A stretch of 10,360 nucleotides of DNA, from NCBI GenBank assembly GCA_002418685.1, contig DIEP01000060.1:1-10360 (forward strand), given 5' to 3'. Below the pieces are notes generated by a model that searched no databases, was not told the origin of the DNA, and saw nothing but the letters and a program-made list of their open reading frames with translations. The stretch's first letter is position 1, and each line of letters starts with the position of its first letter. Both the position numbers and the translations under genes were made by a program. Positions 1-6,379 of this stretch are shown one piece after another. This stretch comes from Ignavibacteria bacterium UBA5771 (GTDB lineage: Bacteria > Bacteroidota > Ignavibacteria > Kapaibacteriales > UBA2268).

Positions 1-845
1 ACTCGACGAGTTTGCCAAAGGTCCAATTCCCCTTTGCCATTGGGTCGATTTGATGAGAAAATTGCTGTATTATTTGGCAAAACGACGAAATCAGATTCAT
101 CATATTCGGTATTTATATCTGCAACCGGTCGGGGTTTCTGCCAGATTCCATCAATGTTAATGGAATAGTAAATATCATAACCACCTTTACCCGAAAAGCC
201 ATTAGAGGCAAAATAAAGTGTATCATCGCTTGCAAGGAACGGAGTTATCTCTGACTTGTTCGTATTTATAGCATCCAATCGCAACAATCCTTTCCATATA
301 TTATCACCGTTGCGAAATGCAATCCACAGATCCGAATCTTCAGGATTATCGGGACTCGCTTGGGCAAAGATTATGAAATTGCCATTTGGAGCTACTGTTG
401 GATGAAAGCAGAAATCATTAGTTCGCAGACTTTCTAAGATTATCCCCTTTTGCCATGTATTTTTCTGCAAAGTTGATTCGAAAATATTGAAAACAGAACC
501 TTTGGGAGTTTTATGAAAAGAAGTAAAATAGGCAATATCATTGCTTAAAAAAGTAATATAAGACTGATTCTCCATCGTGGAGTTAATTCCACCATCAATT
601 TTCGTTGGCAGTTTGAATTCATTATTGCTATCAATTTCAGAAATATAAAATAATGAATGCCCCGACAAATTGGAATTGAAATACAAAGCATTTTCAAAAT
701 TATTCCATTGAGGAGCAAAATCATCTTCTTTAGAATTTAATTTTTCTAAATTAGTCGGCTCGTTCCACTTATACCAGTTAATTTGGGCATAAAAAGGTAT
801 TGAATTCAATATAAAAATGAGTATTAAAATTGAGACTCTATTCAT
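1..845 (-). CDS. Secreted PD40 / TolB-like beta-propeller protein (C-terminus beyond window)
   Basis: The reading frame is open from ATG at 845-843 to the left edge (281 codons), so the C-terminus is missing. Residues 1-21 form a clean signal peptide: Asn-Arg, a hydrophobic stretch, then FYA before Gln, so the protein is probably exported. The rest holds repeated propeller blades of the PD40 (WD40-like) type: a degenerate LYFNSNLSGHSLFYI near the start, LYFASNGFSGKGGYDIYYS in the middle and the nearly canonical FSSNRPNGKGELDLW at the edge. PD40 domains in this bacterial group often precede an OmpA-type peptidoglycan-binding domain or sit in periplasmic/outer-membrane scaffolds; whether such a domain follows cannot be seen. 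The start lies inside the end of the upstream RCK gene (8-bp overlap), so the two are probably co-transcribed and translationally coupled. The precise function is unknown. Confidence 0.85.
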   Translation of the reverse strand, partial: MNRVSILILIFILNSIPFYAQINWYKWNEPTNLEKLNSKEDDFAPQWNNFENALYFNSNLSGHSLFYISEIDSNNEFKLPTKIDGGINSTMENQSYITFLSNDIAYFTSFHKTPKGSVFNIFESTLQKNTWQKGIILESLRTNDFCFHPTVAPNGNFIIFAQASPDNPEDSDLWIAFRNGDNIWKGLLRLDAINTNKSEITPFLASDDTLYFASNGFSGKGGYDIYYSINIDGIWQKPRPVADINTEYDESDFVVLPNNTAIFSSNRPNGKGELDLWQTRR

Positions 846-1530
846 ACAAAAAATTCCTCACATCCTTTTCATTGCCAAAGAGAACGACTAAATCGTTTTC
901 TTCAAATCTATAAGACGGATCGGGCACTCCTGTTGTTTCTGCCTCGTAAAGTGAGTCAGGTGTCTGATTAAATACAGAAGATAATTTTTTGATTGTCACA
1001 ACATTAAGATTATATTCGATACGTGTATTTGATTCTCGAATAGTTTTGCCAATAAATTTCTTCGGCACTTTAACAATAAATATTGAATGAGTACTGCTTA
1101 GCGGAAAACTATCTATCAGCCCAGGCATAACTAATCTTCTTGCTAAATGGTCGGCAGCTTCTGCTTCGGGAAGTAATATATTTTCAATTCCCAGAAGATG
1201 TAAGATGCGTGCATGCAATTTGCTGACCATACGATTATAAATATTTTTAACACCCAATTCCTGCAAAATTGATGTAGTAATAATCGAGTTTTCAAATCCT
1301 TCACCAATTGCCACTATCACCGCATCGAAATCTTGAACGCCCTGCGAACGCAATGCATCCTTATCGGTCGAATCAAGCATAACTGCAACCGCTACCTCAT
1401 CTTGCACTTCCTCCACTCGCCTGATATCTTTATCAATTGCAAGCACTTCCGCTCCATTTTTTGTGAGACTTCGTGCTAAATTTGAACCAAAATATCCAAG
1501 CCCTATAACACAGAATTTTTTTGTTGCCAT
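838..1530 (-). CDS. RCK-domain potassium uptake regulator (KtrA/TrkA type)
   Basis: This 230-residue protein has the usual length and layout of KtrA: an RCK_N Rossmann domain (about 1-135) followed by an RCK_C domain (about 140-228). The nucleotide-binding loop GLGYFG (residues 10-15) and the ribose-binding acidic residue in AIDKD (Asp33) are intact, as are DSTD (53-56) and VIVAIGE. Family members form cytosolic octameric rings that gate a KtrB/TrkH-type K+ channel in response to ATP/ADP. The RCK_C half carries the usual IGKTIRE motif, then a rather long loop around 186-208 before the final strand. No channel subunit is adjacent in the window; the downstream neighbour is the PD40 protein. The ATG follows a candidate TAAATTTG -7 element. 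The family assignment is secure; whether it is KtrA or another RCK regulator is less so, and the gene symbol is left blank for that reason. Confidence 0.88.
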   Translation of the reverse strand: MATKKFCVIGLGYFGSNLARSLTKNGAEVLAIDKDIRRVEEVQDEVAVAVMLDSTDKDALRSQGVQDFDAVIVAIGEGFENSIITTSILQELGVKNIYNRMVSKLHARILHLLGIENILLPEAEAADHLARRLVMPGLIDSFPLSSTHSIFIVKVPKKFIGKTIRESNTRIEYNLNVVTIKKLSSVFNQTPDSLYEAETTGVPDPSYRFEENDLVVLFGNEKDVRNFLYE

Positions 1531-1555
1531 TGAAAATTAAAACTATAATAATTAA

Positions 1556-1563
1556 CAAATTTA
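1556..1563 (-). promoter_or_regulatory. Candidate -7 element (TAAATTTG) for the RCK gene
   Basis: On the minus strand this octamer matches the Bacteroidota -7 consensus TAnnTTTG and lies 25 bp upstream of the RCK start codon. I see no convincing TTG/TTTG -33 element at the right distance, so the call rests on one motif in an AT-rich region. Confidence 0.3.
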
Positions 1564-1594
1564 CAAAGAATATTTGGAAAAATAATACTCTGAC

Positions 1595-1623
1595 TTGATT
1601 CAAATGATTATTCCTTAATTTTG
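1595..1623 (+). promoter_or_regulatory. Bacteroidota-type promoter for the methyltransferase-mtnA set
   Basis: TTG (1595-1597) and TAATTTTG (1616-1623) are separated by 18 bp, fitting the Bacteroidota primary-sigma pattern TTG-N(about 19)-TAnnTTTG. It would start transcription around 1628-1630 and give a leader of about 20 nt containing the GGAG Shine-Dalgarno at 1638-1641, 7 bp before ATG 1649. It is divergent from the RCK promoter. Confidence 0.5.
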
Positions 1624-1648
1624 TAAACTATTTTGATGGAGATATAAA

Positions 1649-2371
1649 ATGATATTTGATTTTAACCTTGTCGCAGATTATTATGATGAATATTATAATT
1701 CTGATTTTGGTAGAAAAGTCGATTTTGTAGAAAAGCGACGGGTTAAGAAATTTATCGAGCAAATTCCTATAAAAAGTGCCTTGGAAATTGGATGCGGAAC
1801 GGGACATTGGACTCAATTCTTTATTGATAATGGCTTCCGACTCACAGCAATCGATGTATCAGAAAATATGATAAATAAAGCTCGGGAAAAGAATTTAAAC
1901 GGTGTGGAGTTTGCAATCAAGAATATCGAAGAAATTGATTATCCTGATAATTATTTTGAAAATGTGTTTGCAATCACATCATTAGAATTTGTCGATAATC
2001 GCGGCAAAGCATTTGAGCAAATATACCGCATCTTAAAACCCGATGGATACTTGCTAATCGGATGTTTGAATATAAATTCCTACCTTGGAAAAACTAAAAA
2101 TAGCAATAAAGTTTTTAAGAACGCAAATTTCTTCGATGAAAAGCAATTGCGAGAAATATTAAGTAAATTCGGCATTCCGCAAATTGGAGGATCAGCGCTA
2201 ATCACGGAGAATTCTGATGAGATTGCTTCGCAAGAATACTTGCTCTCAGAAACAAAGTTTAAGCCATCAACGGAGAAAAACATAGTGCTTGATTATGAGC
2301 GAGATGTTGATAATGATTATTTGCTTCGTGAAGGTGCATTTTTAGTTGGATTTGTTCAAAAAAAGGTATAA
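1649..2371 (+). CDS. Class I SAM-dependent methyltransferase (Methyltransf_11/25 type)
   Basis: This 240-residue soluble protein has the class I SAM methyltransferase core. Motif I is ALEIGCGTGHW (Glu46, glycines 48/50/52) and binds the SAM methionine part. The acidic ribose-binding residue follows in AIDVSENM (Asp69), motif II/III lies around FENVFAITSLEFV, and ILKPDGYLLIG is the post-II strand. The N-terminal YYDEYY segment resembles the substrate-gating start of small-molecule methyltransferases. The start is supported by GGAG at 1638-1641. It is the first gene of a plus-strand set with only 2 bp to the next gene and 15 bp from there to mtnA. The substrate cannot be read from the sequence. 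SAM-dependent neighbours of mtnA would fit sulfur-metabolite metabolism, but methyltransferases of this type are too promiscuous to say more. Confidence 0.85.
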   Translation: MIFDFNLVADYYDEYYNSDFGRKVDFVEKRRVKKFIEQIPIKSALEIGCGTGHWTQFFIDNGFRLTAIDVSENMINKAREKNLNGVEFAIKNIEEIDYPDNYFENVFAITSLEFVDNRGKAFEQIYRILKPDGYLLIGCLNINSYLGKTKNSNKVFKNANFFDEKQLREILSKFGIPQIGGSALITENSDEIASQEYLLSETKFKPSTEKNIVLDYERDVDNDYLLREGAFLVGFVQKKV

Positions 2372-2373
2372 AG

Positions 2374-2610
2374 ATGAATGTATCGGTCGAAATTAGTATG
2401 TATCCACTAATTGGAGAATACCCGCAAATAGTGCAGGAATTTATTGAGAAATTACAAAAGCAAAAAGACTTGATTGTTACTGCTAATGCAATGAGCACAG
2501 AGATTTATGGAGATTATGAAATCATTTTTGATTTATTAAAAAATAATATTTCTCAAGAGTTCGATAATGGCAAAGCAGTCTTTGTCTTAAAAATTTCTAA
2601 TGGTTGTTAA
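2374..2610 (+). CDS. YkoF/MTH1187-family thiamine-binding-like small protein
   Basis: This 78-residue protein opens with VSVEISMYPL and has NAMSTEIYGDYE in the middle, the two hallmark segments of the small single-domain family typified by MTH1187/YkoF (Thiamine_BP, DUF77): a ferredoxin-like alpha/beta fold that oligomerises. Bacillus YkoF (two copies of the fold) binds thiamine or its pyrimidine part; for single-domain members the ligand is usually unproven. AAAAGG at 2361-2366, inside the end of the methyltransferase gene, serves as ribosome binding site 7 bp before ATG 2374. The 2-bp gap strongly implies co-translation with the methyltransferase. No thiamine-biosynthesis gene or TPP riboswitch is visible nearby, so the thiamine link rests on family knowledge only. 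Confidence 0.75.
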   Translation: MNVSVEISMYPLIGEYPQIVQEFIEKLQKQKDLIVTANAMSTEIYGDYEIIFDLLKNNISQEFDNGKAVFVLKISNGC

Positions 2611-2625
2611 ATTCATAATTATAAA

Positions 2626-3690
2626 ATGAAAGTCAATAATATAGAAACTCGGTCAGTTTGGTATGATGTGTCATCAGACGATTTGATTGCGATCGACCAA
2701 ACACTTTTGCCTTTCCAATTTCAAACAATTGAATTGAAAACAGTTGAAGATATAATCGCAGCTATAAAATCAATGCAAATTCGCGGAGCTCCTGCGATCG
2801 GTATTGCAGCAAGCTATGCAGTATATTTTGCAGTCAAGCAATGTGGTGGTAATGTGGAATATTTTAACGAATTATTACTGCATCTAATTTCCTCCAGACC
2901 AACAGCAGTAAATCTTCGAGCGGGAGCTTTATATGTTGCTAATTCTTTAAAAGAAATGCAAAATCAATCGGACTCCGAGAGAATTGCCCTCCTCAAAGCA
3001 AATGAATTTGCTGAAATGGAAATTAGAAATTGTGAGTTAATCGGTATTAATGGTGTTGAGATAATAAAAAATATATACAAAAAGAATCAGCGACCTATAA
3101 ATATTCTCACGCATTGCAATGCAGGATGGCTCGCTTGTGGAGACTGGGGGACAGCCACTGCTCCTATTTATCTTGCTCATCGAACAAGTATTCCTTTGCA
3201 TATTTGGGTTGATGAGACAAGACCTCTAAATCAAGGTGCAAGACTAACAGCGTGGGAAATGAAGAATGAAGGTATTGATTTTACGATTATTACTGATAAT
3301 GCGGGTGGGATGCTTATGCAAGATCATAAGGTTGATTTGGTGATTGTCGGCGCCGATAGAATTGCAAGAAATGGCGATACTGCAAATAAAATTGGAACAT
3401 ATTTGAAAGCCGTTGCTGCCTTTACGAACCAGATACCCTTTTATGTTGCTGCTCCATTTACAACAATTGATATGGACTCAAATGACGGCAAATCTATAAT
3501 AATAGAAGAACGCAATCCAAGGGAAGTATCGCATATTATTGGCTTGAATAATAAAGGAATAATGGAAGAAGTGCAAATTATACCTGATAATTATGGAATT
3601 TACAATCCTGCGTTCGACGTCACACCACACGATTTAATAACAGGCATTATTACAGAACGAGGAATAATAAATACAGGAGAGATTGCTTGA
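2626..3690 (+). CDS. mtnA: S-methyl-5-thioribose-1-phosphate isomerase
   Basis: MtnA converts 5-methylthioribose 1-phosphate into 5-methylthioribulose 1-phosphate in the methionine salvage pathway, cytosolic. The 354-residue length is typical. Signatures in order are IRGAPAIGIAASYA (substrate phosphate site), THCNAGWLACGDWGTATAP with the catalytic Cys164, DETRPLNQGARLTAWE, and VGADRIARNGDTANKIGTY with the catalytic Asp244. The 80-residue Cys-Asp spacing equals that of B. subtilis MtnA (Cys160/Asp240), separating it from the related eIF2B and ribose-1,5-bisphosphate isomerase families. It follows the YkoF-like gene by 15 bp with no obvious Shine-Dalgarno, so it probably relies on read-through translation. 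Other salvage genes (mtnP, mtnK, mtnB-D) are not in the window. Its stop codon lies within one arm of an inverted repeat that may end transcription. Confidence 0.96.
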   Translation: MKVNNIETRSVWYDVSSDDLIAIDQTLLPFQFQTIELKTVEDIIAAIKSMQIRGAPAIGIAASYAVYFAVKQCGGNVEYFNELLLHLISSRPTAVNLRAGALYVANSLKEMQNQSDSERIALLKANEFAEMEIRNCELIGINGVEIIKNIYKKNQRPINILTHCNAGWLACGDWGTATAPIYLAHRTSIPLHIWVDETRPLNQGARLTAWEMKNEGIDFTIITDNAGGMLMQDHKVDLVIVGADRIARNGDTANKIGTYLKAVAAFTNQIPFYVAAPFTTIDMDSNDGKSIIIEERNPREVSHIIGLNNKGIMEEVQIIPDNYGIYNPAFDVTPHDLITGIITERGIINTGEIA

Positions 3691-3730
3691 TAGCATTCTG
3701 AAATGGACACTTCAATGATAAATCAAGCAA
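3683..3730. terminator. Candidate bidirectional terminator between convergent genes
   Basis: TTGCTTGAT (3683-3691) pairs perfectly with ATCAAGCAA (3722-3730). The 30-nt interior can fold further (CATT/AATG and GAA/TTC). It overlaps the mtnA stop and sits in the 44-bp gap to the convergent prenyltransferase gene. There is no strong T-tract on either side, so efficiency is doubtful. Confidence 0.4.
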
Positions 3731-3734
3731 AGTA

Positions 3735-5153
3735 TTATATAGCGAGGAGAATTATCACTAATGAAATTGCCAATAGAATGTAATTAACTCGGTCTTTCAT
3801 TACAATTTCTAATGGATCATCATTTTGCACTTGCCGAGAAGATAGCACCCATGTGCGAAGCAAAAACAGCACGATAACAAGCACAATGCCAATCAAATAA
3901 TTTGGATGGCTATAAAGGGCTGCTACTTTATCACTCTGCGTATATAGAGCAAAAATCAAGCTTGATATTAAGCCTAAGGAAACACCTGACAATTGCAATA
4001 TCGGTCTATCTTCAATTGTATAGCCACGCGAGGAATTGCTTCGACCGTCTTTTTGGAGCAATCCAAGTTCCAAATATCTTTTCAAAGTGGCAAGAGATAA
4101 AAATAAAAATATAGCGAAAGTCAGCAGCCAATTTGAGAGATCGACATCTGCTTGCACTGCTCCTGCAATTAACCGCAAAGCATATAAAATTGATAGAACA
4201 ACTATATCAATAATCACTTCCTTCTTCAAATATCTTGAATATAGCCAGTTCGATAGAAAATATATTGCTTGAACGATTACAAATGCAGGATGCAAAAAAG
4301 CAATAGAAATTATAAATCCCGCAACAAAAAAGAATATAGATAGATAAAATCCCGTCGTAATGTGCATTTCTCCTGACGCAAGCGGACGATTACGCTTCAA
4401 TGGATGCTTTCTATCGCTTGGAATATCAATCAAATCGTTAAGCAAATATATTGATGAACTTGTGAAACTAAATGCAATAAATCCAATTAGCAGATATAAA
4501 TACTCGATCAATTCAAAGCGATGAGCCAAAAGAATTGGCACAAAAATCAAAGTATTCTTAAGCCATTGTTTATAGCGAATTTCATCGAAAAAAGTCTCGA
4601 TTTTGCTCTTTTTCGGCGGGAATATTTTTTCAACTCGAGCAATTTTTTCAGCACGCCACAGCAAAAATTTCGGAGGTCTCACCAAATATGCATAGCGTGA
4701 AGATTCCCAAATATATAAATCGACATAGGCGTCGCCGATATAATCAAAACCCTTTTCTCCATAATATTCGATTAGAATTTGGCGTTTATTATTCCCACGT
4801 AAATTTAATTGTGGAGTAGTTGCAAGAATCTTATCAAAAATCCCAAGATAATCTGCGACTTGCTTTGCGATTGGTTCAAGACTTGCAGTTGCAAGAATTA
4901 TTTGCCGTCCTTTTGATTTCTCAAGACGCACAAAATCAATCACATCCTGATTATAAGCCAAATTAGAAACATCGATTTGCGTGCGTTCATATATTTTTTG
5001 CTTTAAAAATGCGTATCCTTTTGCGACCCAAATTATAATTAAGAAAATATATAATGGATTACGCTTGAGGAGCTCGAGCATTGATTCCATTAAAATATCA
5101 GTAGATGTAATCGTGCCGTCAAGATCAACAACAAGTGGGAAATTATCAGTCAT
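3735..5153 (-). CDS. HAD phosphatase-UbiA prenyltransferase fusion protein
   Basis: This 472-residue bifunctional protein begins with a soluble HAD hydrolase domain (about 1-185): motif I VVDLDGT (Asp10 nucleophile, Asp12), motif II ILATAS (Thr89), a motif III lysine near NKRQ (Lys123) and motif IV GDAYVD (Asp141/Asp145). All catalytic positions are present. A UbiA-family integral-membrane domain of several helices follows (about 195-472), with the Mg-prenyl-diphosphate motif NDLIDIPSD (239-247), KRNRPLASGEM, and the second motif region YSRYLKKEVIIDI...LRLIAGA (305-332). That last region resembles the decaprenyl-phosphate phosphoribosyltransferase (DPPR synthase) branch more than quinone or heme O enzymes. 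Fusions of this architecture are known in bacteria, but their substrate is generally unassigned. I infer that one end prenylates an acceptor and the other removes a phosphate. It is a single gene facing mtnA, with no Shine-Dalgarno at its ATG. Confidence 0.9.
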   Translation of the reverse strand: MTDNFPLVVDLDGTITSTDILMESMLELLKRNPLYIFLIIIWVAKGYAFLKQKIYERTQIDVSNLAYNQDVIDFVRLEKSKGRQIILATASLEPIAKQVADYLGIFDKILATTPQLNLRGNNKRQILIEYYGEKGFDYIGDAYVDLYIWESSRYAYLVRPPKFLLWRAEKIARVEKIFPPKKSKIETFFDEIRYKQWLKNTLIFVPILLAHRFELIEYLYLLIGFIAFSFTSSSIYLLNDLIDIPSDRKHPLKRNRPLASGEMHITTGFYLSIFFFVAGFIISIAFLHPAFVIVQAIYFLSNWLYSRYLKKEVIIDIVVLSILYALRLIAGAVQADVDLSNWLLTFAIFLFLSLATLKRYLELGLLQKDGRSNSSRGYTIEDRPILQLSGVSLGLISSLIFALYTQSDKVAALYSHPNYLIGIVLVIVLFLLRTWVLSSRQVQNDDPLEIVMKDRVNYILLAISLVIILLAI

Positions 5154-5160
5154 AATTTTA

Positions 5161-5168
5161 CAAAAATA
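5161..5168 (-). promoter_or_regulatory. Candidate -7 element (TATTTTTG) very close to the HAD-UbiA start
   Basis: The minus-strand octamer TATTTTTG fits TAnnTTTG and ends only 7 bp before the ATG at 5153-5151. If used, the transcript would be leaderless or nearly so, which agrees with the absence of a Shine-Dalgarno. No clear -33 element is seen. A second TATTTTTG at 5252-5259 on the same strand is an alternative with a normal leader. Confidence 0.3.
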
Positions 5169-5186
5169 TAAATTTAAGAAATTAAA

Positions 5187-5218
5187 TTGGAAAATCTCTT
5201 TTTTATTTCTTAATTTTG
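5187..5218 (+). promoter_or_regulatory. Candidate promoter upstream of the carbamoyltransferase cluster
   Basis: TTG (5187-5189) and TAATTTTG (5211-5218) are separated by 21 bp, slightly longer than the preferred Bacteroidota spacing. Use of this promoter would give argF a leader of roughly 230 nt. I see no better TAnnTTTG nearer to argF. Confidence 0.3.
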
Positions 5219-5424
5219 TGTTTTTAAAAGATTAACCTTTTGAAAATCTATCAAAAATATCGCCATAAATTGTGCAAAAAAGTAAAGATTTCAAGTAAAA
5301 TAGGGTTTAAGCAAAAAACTCGTGCATTGAAAATCTTCAATTTTAAGCATTATATTACTGATGCGCCTGTCTAATGTGGGTGTGTTCCACCTTATTATAG
5401 AATTTATTATTAATTGAAATTAAC

Positions 5425-5438
5425 TTATTTATAAATAA
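5425..5438. repeat. Perfect 14-bp AT palindrome just upstream of argF
   Basis: TTATTTATAAATAA equals its own reverse complement and ends two bases before the AAAAGG ribosome binding site (5441-5446) of argF. It could be an operator or a chance product of AT-rich sequence; it does not match the classical ArgR box. Confidence 0.3.
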
Positions 5439-5453
5439 TTAAAAGGAAAAACA

Positions 5454-6371
5454 ATGAAAAAAGATTTCCTTTCCATTCGTGATTTTTCGAAGGAAGAAAT
5501 TTTAGAGACATTCAATTTGGCAATTGATATGAAAAAGGATCCCTTGAAATATTCAAAATCATTGACTTTCAAGACCCTTGCCTTAATATTTGAAAAGCCA
5601 TCCTTACGCACACGCACATCATTTGATGTTGGAATCCAGCAATTAGGTGGATTTTCTTTATATCTTTCGCCAAACGAGATAAATTTGGGAAAACGTGAAA
5701 GCGTTCATGACGTAGCCAAGAATTTAGAGAGAATGGTGCAAGGAATTATGATTCGAACTTTTGCTCATTCGATTGTTGAAGATATGGCAAAATATGCAAG
5801 CATACCAATTATTAATGGTTTGACTGATTTTTCACATCCTTGCCAAGCAATGGCAGATTTCTTGACAATTTTAGAAGTAAAAGGAAAATTAGATAATTCG
5901 ATAAATATAACATACATGGGCGATGGTAATAATGTTGCTCATTCGTTGCTATTCGCGGGTGCAAGGTTGGGAGTGAATGTGACAATTTCATCTCCAAAAG
6001 GCTTTGAACCCAATTTAGCCGCTTGGCAATTAGCAACTGAGGATGCAAAAGCAACGGGCGCAAAGTTGCAAGTTATTTATGATCCATTGGAAGCGGTCCG
6101 AAATGCAGACGTAATCTATACTGATGTATGGGCATCTATGGGGCAAGAATCCGAAGCTCAAATAAGAAAGCAGATATTCTCCCCTTATCAAGTGAATATG
6201 AAATTATTTGCACATGCAAAACCTGATGCAATATTTATGCATTGCTTGCCCGCTCACCGTGGCGATGAAGTGACTGACGAAGTGATTGATTCTCCACATT
6301 CAGTGGTATTTCACGAGGCAGAAAATCGTTTGCATGCACAAAAAGCAATTATGTATCAATTAATGAAATAG
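5454..6371 (+). CDS. argF: Ornithine carbamoyltransferase
   Basis: This cytosolic enzyme interconverts carbamoyl phosphate plus ornithine with citrulline plus phosphate. At 305 residues it has normal length and every class signature. The carbamoyl-phosphate loop is FEKPSLRTRTSF (Ser50, Arg52, Thr53, Arg54; Leu at the usually Thr/Gly position). Then come LGKRES, IRT with Arg101, HPCQ (128-131), GDGNN (156-160), the ornithine-specific DVWASMGQE loop (Asp214, Ser218-Gly220) and HCLPAHRGDEV with catalytic Cys254. The SMG loop argues against acetyl- or succinyl-ornithine and putrescine enzymes. AAAAGG at 5441-5446 lies 7 bp before ATG. It is first in a plus-strand set, 8 bp ahead of carbamate kinase. 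Next to carbamate kinase it could work catabolically (citrulline phosphorolysis), but sequence alone does not separate the two directions; arcB would be the catabolic name. No arginine deiminase is present. Confidence 0.93.
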   Translation: MKKDFLSIRDFSKEEILETFNLAIDMKKDPLKYSKSLTFKTLALIFEKPSLRTRTSFDVGIQQLGGFSLYLSPNEINLGKRESVHDVAKNLERMVQGIMIRTFAHSIVEDMAKYASIPIINGLTDFSHPCQAMADFLTILEVKGKLDNSINITYMGDGNNVAHSLLFAGARLGVNVTISSPKGFEPNLAAWQLATEDAKATGAKLQVIYDPLEAVRNADVIYTDVWASMGQESEAQIRKQIFSPYQVNMKLFAHAKPDAIFMHCLPAHRGDEVTDEVIDSPHSVVFHEAENRLHAQKAIMYQLMK

Positions 6372-6378
6372 AGGGAAG
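6370..6378 (+). promoter_or_regulatory. Ribosome binding site for the GTG-started carbamate kinase
   Basis: AGAGGGAAG is the strongest Shine-Dalgarno in the window. It overlaps the argF TAG stop (6369-6371) and precedes GTG 6380 by a few bases. It supports the GTG start and suggests translational coupling between the two genes. Confidence 0.65.
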
Positions 6379-6379
6379 T

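Larger units (their letters stand above)
5154..5453. other. Divergent 300-bp intergenic region with weak hairpins
   Basis: It contains no gene I can support. It holds candidate promoters for both flanking genes, a small hairpin ATTGAA-AATC-TTCAAT (5326-5341) followed by TTTT, an imperfect hairpin TAATGTGG / CCACCTTA (5372-5379 and 5387-5394, one mismatch, 7-nt loop), and a 14-bp perfect AT palindrome at 5425-5438. I recognise no known riboswitch, T-box or ARG-box sequence. If transcription starts near 5225, most of this is the 5' leader of the argF-arcC-pyrB-like operon and could carry regulation. Confidence 0.5.

Noticed and set aside
2259..2498. Minus-strand 79-codon reading frame
   Set aside because: It is antisense across the junction of the methyltransferase and the YkoF-like gene, both of which have clear family motifs and ribosome binding sites.
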